Assembly: GCA_028753945.1 (NCBI GenBank)
Contig: JAPNXP010000002.1
Location: forward strand, 12,462,001-12,526,000
Source of the DNA: Hexactinellida sp. DTS-2022
Lineage: Eukaryota; Porifera; Hexactinellida
Direction of reading: 5' to 3'
Length of the DNA stretch: 64,000 nt
The notes below the pieces were generated by a model. The model was not told the origin of the DNA and searched no databases. It saw only the letters and a list, made by a program, of their open reading frames with translations. Shown here piece by piece: positions 55,357 through 64,000 of this stretch. The number at the start of each line of letters is the position of its first letter. Positions within the stretch are counted from its first letter, which is position 1. The position numbers and the translations under genes were made by a program.

Positions 55357-56675
55357 TCAATTGGGGTATAAATTCCACTTAAGAGTTGATTTCAGAAGGT
55401 GGTTCTTTGTTAGTTGATCTTTCTTCTCAATCCTCGAAATATCCAAACCGTTTTTCAACCGAGCGATAACTGCATCTGTACCGATTATGACATTGTTTAG
55501 AGTTTCACAGAAAAAAACAAATATTTTGGTGATTGCTTTTAAAAATTTTGCTAATCTTAGCATGGTAGCTTTCCGCCCCATTATTTGTTGTGACATTACA
55601 TGCGAAAATTGATAACTGCTGAGGACCAATTCTCTTTAACCATTGTTTCTTATAGTAACGTATAAATAAACCAATGTTTTCTTTAATTGTCAAGGATTCA
55701 AATTTAGTAGTGATGTCATCGAAGGTTGGCGCAATGTGTTCCGAAGGTAACAAAGGCAGAGTCATTAGAGATCTAACAATTTTTTAAAGTTTGTATTGGT
55801 ACAAAATTCAGTTACTAATCCCAACTTAGAAATCTTTCTCCATACCGCTTGATTATGATGGAACCAACAACCATACAATGCGATACTTGGATATACAATT
55901 TTAATTGCATTTCTTGCACCATCTTCCCAGTCACTCATTGCAGATGATGGACTTAATTAAGGGAGTAATTATTTTATTTTTAACAAAGTCGCAGTGTAAA
56001 TCTGTTCACTTTTGCATGTAAGTAAACAGTGAATTGCTGGCAGAACATATCTACCAAACTCAATAAAAATTGTCCAAAGTTATAAAAATTGTTTAGGACA
56101 CTTTTTGAACATTCCATCAAAATATATATTTGTTTCAGCACTTAAATATTCAAGAATGTTATTTGAGTAAAATATTACTGAACAATTCTCGCCGACAACT
56201 GTTCCTTTGAAAAATTGGGGAAAACCTGAATAATTGTAGAAAATTCATGAGCAGACTTGGGGATCCTAGGTTGGGTCTCACGGCGTGATCGATACATTAT
56301 GGATTCGCAACTTTTAAAAGATGTATCATTTGCAGAAGTTTGATATTTCGTTGTTTCATCAAATAATTGTCTTAATGAAGTAGTAGAATCTTTTGCTGCT
56401 GTCTTACATTTTGCTCTTAACTTGAACCTTTCCGTACAATAATCTTCCACATCATGATTGTGCGTGCACATAACAGCTACTGTTTTAGCTGATTTATTTA
56501 ATTTAGCTGTGCTTTTGCATCCTTCTCGAAATAAAACACATTTGAGGTAAACTACAGATTCACGATCCTTTGAGAGTGTATATTTATGTCCATCTGTTGT
56601 TGTGTAAACGTTTCCCCGTTTGTTTTTGTACTCTGTTCTTAAATAATCCATCCAAACAATTGAGTATTTTAGCAA
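55357..56675 (-). pseudogene. MULE transposase (FLYWCH + MULE core)
   Basis: The first frame (56175-56675) reads 'MLKYSIVWMDYLRTEYKN', 'DGHKYTLSKDRESVVYLKC' and 'CKSTAKLNKSAKTVAVM' then 'THNHD', a FLYWCH-type zinc finger (C..C..H.H). The next part (55766-56174) carries 'FDGMFKKCPKQF' (first Asp), 'HCLLTCKSEQIYTATLL', 'SDWEDGARNAIKIVYP' (acidic block) and 'GCWFHHNQAVWRKISKLGL'. Frame 55505-55765 ends 'TTNNGAESYHAKISKIF', the usual end block. Stops and shifts are present. FLYWCH-MULEs are common in invertebrates. Confidence 0.78.
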
Positions 56676-56932
56676 ATGAAAGTTTATATAAGGCAGAAGT
56701 ACATGTTTTGTTTACAATTACGCGCATTGATCTGATTTTGTTAAATGATAAATAAAATATATTATTTAAAGAAATTAAAACCCTACATCTACCTGAGAAA
56801 TCGATACTACTATTCAAACTGATGCCTTATAGATGCAACCATTCGTCTGACAAATACATACTACTGTCTGACAAATGCATACAAGAGACATTCTGACAGG
56901 TGCAAATGATTTTTGTCTGACAAATGCATGCG

Positions 56933-57669
56933 CCTCCTTTCTTCTGGATTCATTTATGTCAGTACATGTGGTGGTGCGGTCATACATGAGTATAACAAAT
57001 CTTTCTGTGATGCTCAAGGACTCAAATGACACATAGCTAGGAGCACAAGCTAAACTAAGCAGGGCGTCAGTAAGCTGTGGCAAGGTCTTCCATGCTGCCC
57101 AGGCAGTTTTCTTACCATGTCCAACAAAATTTGACACAGTGTCACAACCAGTCAATGCGTGAAACATCGGAAGAGGACGTCAAGCTTCTTTTCCAAGAGC
57201 AGCACCTATTTTATGTGCAGCCAGAAAACGATACCGCTTTCCAGTTCCAAAGGCAACCCAGAGCTCAGATTGTGCTGGTAGTGTTTGTGAATCCATTATA
57301 GCAAGGACTACAACGTCTGTCTACTGAACGTATAAGTATTTTATGGTGGTTTCCTGAGGTATGTGTTGCATATAGCAGCAAGCGAGTATCTGCCTCTTCA
57401 TGGAGGCATGGCATCAATGTTACTAGATCTTTTCGAGGAGGAAAACACAAAACTTGCTCTCCATTAGTAACAATGATTTCTTTTTCTTGTTCCTGGATGG
57501 AGCTGAAGACTGATCTCGATAGGAACTCAGAGAGTTCTTTTTTATTCTCATCTACACGCAAAAAATCCTGCCAATTTCTTGGTATAGGTGCAGAGCCACT
57601 GACTCGTCTGCGCACACCTTTTCCACGTTTGGCTCTAGCAGTGCCTTTTAAGCTGTCATCAATATACAT
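56933..57669 (-). pseudogene. AcademX copy 3: XPG/FEN1-like nuclease region
   Basis: Frame 57265-57669 has 'RGKGVRRRVSGSAPIPRNWQ' and 'CLHEEADTRLLLYATHTSG', 'KILIRSVDR'; frame 56933-57167 has 'MFHALTGCDTVSNFVGHG' and 'GKKTAWAAWKTLPQLTD', ending at the MULE. These are the HEEADTR, RxVD and GCDT...GKKTAW motifs seen in copies 1 and 2. Confidence 0.65.
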
Positions 57670-57843
57670 GTTTCATACAAGTTAAAGGCGTTTTACTTCC
57701 ACAAATATTTTCGATAAACCAATATGACCGTTGGACTCCCAAAATATGATTTCCTATTCGACTATAATATATTTCCTGTGTCTAGCATTAGCAGATTACG
57801 GGATATCAATAAGTAACAATACTGTTTTACGCCTACGCTAATT

Positions 57844-59316
57844 TTACCGTAAAACGAAGTTTACAGTCCCTATATTAAAGAAGTCCCTGCTTCTGTCAAT
57901 GAAGCGTTCTCTGATGAAATATTCAAACTGTTTTTTGAAAACCTCATGTGCATTTTGCACTGTCTTCACTGAAATTTGAATAGCAATTTCTTTAGTATCA
58001 AGGACGATTAATTCAATACTTTCCTCTAAAAAGGTGTTTCCAAGTTCCTCTATAGTTGCTGCAAGAGACTGCACATCCTTTGCAAATTCATTTTGAACAC
58101 AGGGTGTTTGGTTATGATGGCGGTGGTCGTCTTTTGTAAACTGTGTTTGGTCTTCAAATCCTGTAATTATTCTGGAAACTCTGGCCAGAAATCATCCAGC
58201 GACAAAGGACACTTGGATTGCCTATCAGACCAATAGCTCCCCCATCACCTTTGATGAAGGCATTATTTTGCTCATGAGCATGATCTATTGCAATGCATGA
58301 AAATAAAAGCAGGGCTTTTCTGACAGTAAATTTGCCTTCTGCAAATACCTTTGCTATATTTTGATGTTTGAATTAAAGTTGTCGCACTCTAAAATGTACA
58401 GATATCCACCTGGCATCTAAAGCAAAAAACCAAGATACTAATTAAGTGAGGGCATCAATATACAGATCGAAGTTCGACTTTCTTATTGAACGTACGAAAA
58501 CGAGCATACACAGCTCTAATCCAAGAAAAGTTGCCCAATATTTGAACAGTGGACATACTGCTGATCTTTCATTGCACCAAGCCTCAAATTTAATAGGCAC
58601 ACATTCACTTTCTGTCACCCACTACAGTGCTGCTGATAGGATTGGCGTCGAAGAAAATACAGAGTAGATGCTGTGACCTGATGTGCTCTTCTTGTGTGTG
58701 CAACATGAGCTGCTCGAAGGAACGATTCTGCAATTCCACTGGCAGCAATGTTTGCTTGTTCTAAAGCCTGTGTCCATCCACTACCCCGTAACCAGTCTCC
58801 AAGTGGTTTTAAGACTGCCATTTCAATATGGAGGCCACCAAAATGAACTACATATTTATCTTCTCCATACTCTGTAGACCATGTCCATTGAATTTGCTTT
58901 GCAATTGTGAAGAGGGGTTGATCAAGATTGATTACTGGTGTTTGGTCAGGATTTAGACGTCCTATAGAAGATTTGAATGCTTTATCATTGATACTGTGTG
59001 GCAGTGGCGGCGCCAAGGGTGGTCAAGGGTGGTCAGCTGACCAACCTATCAAAGTTCTTGACTACCCTCCTGACTATACTATATTCGGTGTTTGACCCAA
59101 AAATACACATGCTGACCCATGGGTGACCATCTAGTGGTGGAGCACACGCGCCGCCACTGCTGTGTGGCCATTTTCATGGAAGAGAGGCAATAATGCCGTA
59201 TTGGTTATGGCCTGCTCCTTTTCAGGCTGGCGATTGGCATGAAATGCAGCCCATGATATATTAGAATTTTTCTCCATGCTCTTATCTTCTAAAAATTTCC
59301 TTGTGTTATTCAGCAC
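57844..59316 (-). pseudogene. AcademX copy 3: DDE core and linker
   Basis: In minus-strand order: 'ISWAAFHANRQPE' (59160-59316), then after a MITE 'LNPDQTPVINLDQPLFTIAK' and 'GGLHIEMAVLKPLGDW' (58615-59001), 'HAHEQNNAFIKGDGGAIG' (about 58205-58300), and 'ELGNTFLEESIELIVLD' (57844-58074). First Asp and the Glu are kept; the DHxNYARW block is degraded near 58380-58450. Confidence 0.62.
59002..59159. mobile_element. hAT-type MITE of the CAGNGGCGG family, copy 3
   Basis: Ends CAGTGGCGGCGCCAAGGG and, reverse complemented, CAGTGGCGGCGCGTGTG; a perfect 8-bp duplication ctgtgtgg (58994-59001, 59160-59167). Length 158 bp. It splits the AcademX copy 3 gene. Confidence 0.93.
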
Positions 59317-60934
59317 TGGTATTCATCTTCCATTTGCTTTTGTACTCCTCGTCTTTCAATAAATAGTGATTCATCGTAAGATACCAACGACCCTTTGATA
59401 CCTACTGCCACAGATGGAACATCAATGTAATAGTGTGGCAATTCCCTGATTACTTTTGTCCTTGTTTCCCCAATATTTCTGCTGGTTCTGCTGGGGAAGG
59501 TATTGACTACGGTCAATACCTTCCCCAGCAGCTGGAACAAGGAGACCTAAGTTCCATCAAATGAATCATTAGAAGTTGTTGAAGACGGATTTGTGGTCAA
59601 TGTTGTCAACTGTAGCAAATGTAAATACTTTTCCACGAAACTTTGGTGGACAGACCACTTTTTCCCTTTCAAAGCGCTCACATACTCCATTTCCCAGTTG
59701 AAAGTCCAAAGTAATGCAATCGATCAACAAGCTCTCTCTTACGAGTTTGTGCATGCAACATCAATCCAAATTCATAATGCAATATATGTTGGAAGAGGTG
59801 TTTCCTGGTTTATGTTTTGCCTAACTGATGTCACCATTCCTGTGTGTTTACGTTTGTGCATGACACTGTTATACCTTAGCAACTGTGCAATAGCAAGTGA
59901 TGCAGGTGTTAGAGAGCTGTGAGTCTGATCCTTGATACTAAGTCCCTCCAATATCAATGATATTAAAGCAGTAGTGTGCTTTGGACGGATTTTTCTTGAC
60001 ATTTATCATTAATCATGCCTGGCTCTCATGCCTGGAAAGGGAGCTAACTCAGGAAAGATACGTTGCTTTAGTCGTGAAGTGTGAGTTCACTTGAGCACCA
60101 AACTGTTCCATTCTTGCATTATAGAGATGGGCTAGATCATATAGTTTGAAGGCTGGTGCAACATTTTCATGAATGCGTGTTTCTTCAATGTGCATAACAA
60201 ATTTTGCAAAGGCTAACCCGGAAAACACTTGCTCTTGATCACTTTCAGTTTCCTTATAATTTTCAGCTGCCCTTGCTTTGTTGTACAATGCAGCCAAACA
60301 TTTGGCATGATATTTGCATTAAGAGCAATCATATCTCAATTACTGAGTTTGCCAAGTAGTCTTGTGTCTTCAATGATGGATACACTTTTACGTACACGTC
60401 AGTCCAGTTCTAGAGTGGATGCTTCATGGAGTTCAGATGAACCACCCGGATGCCCACAGAAGAAACACAAATCAACACCAAATTCAGAAACGTCAAATGA
60501 TCATGATTTGGTGCGCTTACAAACCCCTACTGTATCCTTACTATCAGGATAAATTTTCGGATCTCTATTTTCAGATATTTTCAGCATTGTGTTGTTGAAT
60601 TGCAGTTTGCAAGTTTTATGCCACTTAGCATTGTTTGCTGAAAGAGTTTCTCCAACACCATGACCATCGTCTAATCTTGCTAATTGCAAAGTTCTTGGCA
60701 GTTCTCCTAGTTCATGAAATCTGATTATATTTTCAGCCAGTGATTTGTATCCAGATAGCTTGTCAAGTTGTGTTGAGTGAGTGGGACATTTAAATGTTCG
60801 TTTTTGTCATATTGACATATAACACAAAAATTCCAGTTAGTTTGAAATGTAGTAGATTGGGATGTGGATGACTGTGCTGCATCCACATATATAAATATTT
60901 TGGTCATGTTAGTACGTAGGCTAAAGGCCTTCAA
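59310..60934 (-). pseudogene. AcademX copy 3: N-terminal half
   Basis: Frames in order: 60725-60934 (NWNFCVICQYDKNEHLN), 60501-60689 (NNAKWHKTCKLQFNNTML), 60049-60297 (MAALYNKARAAENYKE, LYNARMEQFGA), 59772-60002 (MSRKIRPKHTTALISLILEG), 59569-59754 and 59310-59540. They match the zinc region and the helical region of copy 2 piece by piece, in different frames. Confidence 0.6.
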
Positions 60935-61321
60935 ATACCTAGCTAATGCACTTGGAAACGATGTTTCATTAAATAGCCTAATTAGTCATATGATCATATA
61001 TGGACACAATTGGAACCAAATTGGTTAACTCATTTCTGTGCTAGATATAACTTAGCTTCCAACAGTAAAATGTTCAGAATAGCCGACTTACTATACCTAA
61101 ATAATACATTTGGAAGCAATATAAGGTTCATTAGCTGAGTATTAGTCATATACCAATATACCATATATGGGAGTTAAAATGGCACAATTGGAACCATAGA
61201 GGTTTTTGAATTATAGGTGCCTCCCGATCTTAAAACATTTATATATACATTTTTCTAGTTTCACAACAAATTTGATGCATTTAGCACTAATGCACAATTG
61301 TTAAGCCAATTCGCCCCATTA

Positions 61322-62155
61322 CAGGCCATTTCACTGAGCTAAATTTTCTAGTACCAGGGATAGGATAAAGGGAATTTTCTTGAGTACCCATAATATTAAG
61401 AAATACTTTTATATGAATTATGAAACTACTTGCATATAATGTTCTTGACCATTAGGATTCTACTTACGCTTCATTTAGTTAATTATATGATAGTTACGTT
61501 CTATTAATTTAAGAAGTCCTGAATATTAGCTGGCTCTCGATGCCAAATTCTTGTTCTGCTCCTAGATGCCAGATAGGATATGATAGGATAAGACATCCTA
61601 GATACACAAACGTATTTAGACAAATACGTTTGTGTATCTAGGATGTCTTCAGAATGAAATTTTACTCACAAAGATAGATATTCTTGAGTGTATCAGTACC
61701 TAGTAAATAATCACACCAATAAATTATAAATTTAAAATGGTGAAACATTAAAATGTGTTTGTTGAATGTTGAGCAAGAAATAATATTCGTTAAACTTAGT
61801 TAATTTACCTTCTCTGTGGATAAAAGACTCCATAAATTCAATAGATTCTTGTGTGAAGGCATCTGAAAAATAGGAACACCACTATGATCATTATAATATC
61901 CTATCTGGCATCTAGGAGCAGAACAAGAATTTGGCATCGAGAGCCAGCTAATATTCAGGACTTCTTAAATTAATAGAACGTAACTATCATATAATTAACT
62001 AAATGAAGCGTAAGTAGAATCCTAATGGTCAAGAACATTATATGCAAGTAGTTTCATAATTCATATAAAAGTATTTCTTAATATTATGGGTACTCAAGAA
62101 AATCCCATTTATCCTATCCCTGGTACTAGAAAATTTAGCTCAGTGAAATGGCCTG
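61322..62155. mobile_element. Young TA-flanked foldback element with 255-bp arms
   Basis: Left arm 61322 to about 61578 and right arm about 61900 to 62155 are inverted copies with only about two differences seen. The outer end is CAGGCCATTTCACTGAGC; TA flanks both sides (61320-61321, 62156-62157), as for Tc1/mariner. The centre holds a perfect hairpin: 28-bp arms 61590-61617 and 61622-61649 with loop agac. No frame. Few arm differences suggest a recent origin. Confidence 0.9.
61590..61649. repeat. Perfect 28-bp hairpin inside the foldback
   Basis: The arms (aagacatcctagatacacaa and onward) pair over 28 bp without a mismatch around a 4-nt loop. It lies left of centre between the long arms. 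It could be a tiny nested palindrome or a remnant of a hairpin-closed end. Confidence 0.92.
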
Positions 62156-62499
62156 TAGTGGGACGATGTTTATAAAACTCTAAAAGTAAAGGACATTTTT
62201 AAAAGGAGCAATACCAAAATACCTGCCTGATTGTCCGAGTTATCTCAGCGATAAGCCTACGAAATCTCAGCGTTTAGATAAAGTCAGAATAGAATGTGAT
62301 CTACAAATGCAAGTGGGTCTATTAATATTTTTTATTAACTTAGTGATTTACTACTTCTGTTATGTTTACTATTTTATCCTATAACTATACTCATGTGTTT
62401 TGATCAAAAAACCCAATTTAGTTATGCAATATATTTATTTAGGCGATAAAGCTAAGTGAGAAGCTATATGATATGAAGAAGAACTAAGAAAGTTCTCTA

Positions 62500-63665
62500 G
62501 TTCAACCTTTTCTGATTTAATTACCAAGTTATACACGATACATCTCCCCGGTGATTGGGTTATTTGGCAACCTAACTCTACAACAAGTGAGTGTTATCAA
62601 CTTCACATCGACCAACACTATATCAGTTTAAAATTATTTCATTATTGATACTTCCCTTGAAGTCAAAGTGTATCATCATGGAACACCAGTTATTCTATCT
62701 ATCAAGTGTATTAGTGATACTCGCCAGATTGATACATTGCTTCAGGAGTTGGTCAATTACAAAACTGACTTAGTAGATATTGGTTAGTTATCATAACTGT
62801 TTGATTATCATTTGTGTGAACTTTGTATATTCTTTAGAAGTCAGACGGTGCAATCCAAGAGAGAAACAAGCAATTATATTGCTTGAAGAAATGTTCTCAG
62901 ATTCTGGTCACACTAGCGAATTGTTACCTAAACTCTACTTTATCTTGGGACAAATGGAGAACGATATAGTAAGGAAACCCCGTCGAAGATATAACATGGT
63001 TACCAAGATTTTATCACTAAATATCATCTCTCGTCCTCCGCTTGTTATAAACAACTTAGAGAAATCGACTGCATATCTTTACCGCATGAATCGTCACTAC
63101 GACGAATGTATAGTAGTTTTGGGTTGGATATTAAATGTTTACCTTTTCTCAAACTGAATGAAGTAGCTTTACTCAATTTGAACGTCATTCCCCCATAATA
63201 TGGATGAAATTCATGTAAAAGCCAATATTACATATAAAAGTCCGTATGTATGTCATTTTCTATACAATGCAAGCTCCCGATAACAAATCCAAAAGCTTCA
63301 GACTCATAGGCCGGGCAGCCCGAAGGGGCTGCCCGGTGAATATAGCTGTCCCGGAATCGATTGGGCCGGCAGGGCCATTTCCTACGCCTATGTTCAGACC
63401 TACTTCCTATTACACAACACATTACTAGAGATGTTGAACACTGTGACATTTTTGTTGATATAATTATCTCAGACAATTATCTGCTCAATGTGCACATTTT
63501 CAAACTCCTTGGCGATGGAAAACAACTTTTTTTCCTGGGTGCCGCATCCAAATAATTGTGAGCGGTCTCTCTACTTAATTTTCGATCTCGTGCACATTAT
63601 CAAGACAATCAGGAACAATTGGATCAATCAGAGGATCATGCTTGTACTTATATATTTCCAAACTT
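62500..63665 (+). pseudogene. P-type transposase remnant 2
   Basis: Plus-strand pieces in order: 'SDLITKLYTIHLPGDWVIW', 'TPVILSIKCISDTRQIDTLL', a probable intron (62777-62836, gttagt...tttag), 'EVRRCNPREKQAIILLEEMF' with 'KPRRRYNMVTKILSLNII', then after a hairpin insert 'ISDNYLLNVHIFKLLGDGK' (catalytic Asp block) and 'DLVHIIKTIRNNWINQR'. The blocks SDNxxxN and VHIIKxIRNNW are those of P/THAP9 transposases and match remnant 1 (CTDNYPTN; VHIIKSIRNNW). Frames shift several times. The two remnants differ enough to be separate copies. Confidence 0.7.
63307..63393. mobile_element. Small hairpin MITE in P remnant 2
   Basis: CATAGGC at the left and GCCTATG at the right bound 87 bp. Inside, ccgggcagccc and gggctgcccgg pair around gaag (63311-63338). 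The insert interrupts the P-type coding match. Confidence 0.6.
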
Positions 63666-63725
63666 CGAAGTTATTCTACATTCTAACTATCCAGCAAAAT
63701 TATCCACGGCTACGTTTCAGGTAAT

Positions 63726-64000
63726 CCACCTTGTAACTCGTACATAAGTATGACTTTAAACTTTTTTATAGATTTTGTAGGATTTGAGGCTTTTGTATAC
63801 ATCTGAGCAGTTTTCTGTTGCGAAACTGGCACCTAGGTTTTCTTTCAAAGCTTGCTAGCCATCTAGCTTAGAAAGGCAGAATGTGAATCTAGCTCTTCGT
63901 ATTTTCGATGAAACGAATGTAGCTACTCTTACCATTCTGCATTCGAAGAGCAATTCCGTAAATAATAATTACACTTGTGATTTTTTCTTTGATTTGTCGT
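63726..64000. other. Window end, nothing recognised
   Basis: No clear frame or repeat. 'tctagcttagaaaggcagaatgtg' and 'accattctgcattcgaagagc' look weakly inverted (gaatg/cattc) but are too short to call. Confidence 0.4.

Larger units (their letters stand above)
54538..56932 (-). mobile_element. Mutator-like (MULE) element with FLYWCH-type finger
   Basis: Both ends are arrays of 'gcatttgtcagac' units in inverted order: about ten at the left (54541-54905) and four at the right (56840-56932). The minus strand encodes a decayed MULE transposase. The element interrupts AcademX copy 3 between 'INESRRKE' and 'LEHIKRA', so it is younger. Mutator elements make 8-10 bp duplications, but none could be fixed because the array ends are hard to place. 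Confidence 0.78.
53385..61320 (-). mobile_element. AcademX-like DNA transposon, copy 3 (decayed)
   Basis: Inverted repeats lie at about 53385-53775 and 60945-61320 (e.g. 'acaattgtgcatttagtg', 'ggaggcacctataatt', 'gtattatttaggtatag'). In the left TIR a 180-bp unit is doubled (53520-53870). The left end reads CAGTCGTGGGACGGATTAG; the right end meets a foldback element. The gene is on the minus strand, 60934 to 54190, with the same motif order as copies 1 and 2, in many frames. A Mutator-type element (54538-56932) and a hAT MITE (59002-59159) are nested in it. Confidence 0.72.

Noticed and set aside
62780-63157. Stand-alone small gene
   Set aside because: Its KPRRRYNMVTKILSLN block and the flanking pieces fit one decayed P-type transposase.

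Overview
The window is AT-rich eukaryotic DNA and almost wholly made of mobile DNA. I find no convincing host gene, rRNA, tRNA or CRISPR array in 64 kb. The mix of elements (intron-bearing Ginger-type integrase transposons, AcademX-like elements, P-type, hAT, Mutator with a FLYWCH finger, Chapaev-like, and dozens of short TIR elements) points to an invertebrate metazoan, perhaps a sponge, cnidarian or similar aquatic animal. The species cannot be told from the sequence. No reverse transcriptase, gag, envelope or LTR was seen. All integrases here lie inside TIR-bounded DNA transposons.

Layout. 1-4.8 kb: two small hAT-type elements, a hairpin-bearing repeat, and a diverged tandem repeat. 4.8-11.0 kb: AcademX-like copy 1 (minus strand coding, long TIRs, 3-bp TSD). 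11.2-24.7 kb: AcademX-like copy 2, whose right TIR is split by Ginger element A (18013-24686, TSD GTAC), which encodes integrase plus an OTU protease. 24.7-28.1 kb: remainder of the tandem repeat and several MITEs. 28.2-43.6 kb: a P-type transposase remnant split by a 13-kb hAT element (28894-42160, TSD ACTGGGTC). The hAT is itself split by a Chapaev-like element (29917-33667) and by Ginger element B (35354-41554, integrase plus a USP-like protease), and the P remnant also holds another hAT MITE. 45.0-52.6 kb: Ginger-like element C (KRBA2-like integrase, CXC domain, and an N-terminal 2A-type peptide), filled with its own deletion derivatives, which in turn hold further insertions. 53.4-61.3 kb: AcademX-like copy 3 with a Mutator element in its gene. 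61.3-62.2 kb: a very young foldback element. 62.5-63.7 kb: a second P-type transposase remnant.

How the parts relate. The three AcademX copies share one gene plan: N-terminal Cys motif, a DDE-type core (VDQPLY, DHxNYARW, HEQNN), a FEN1/XPG-like nuclease region (HEExDTR, DTDVVVL, GCDTxSxFxGxGKKTAW) and a Cys-rich CXC tail. Ginger A and B share integrase exon lengths (174, 312 and 107 bp) but end in unrelated cysteine-protease domains of the deubiquitinase type. Element C and the MITEs around it share TIRs beginning TGTTGCAG and 4-bp target duplications, so the MITEs are probably its deletion derivatives. Target duplications let most nesting events be ordered in time.
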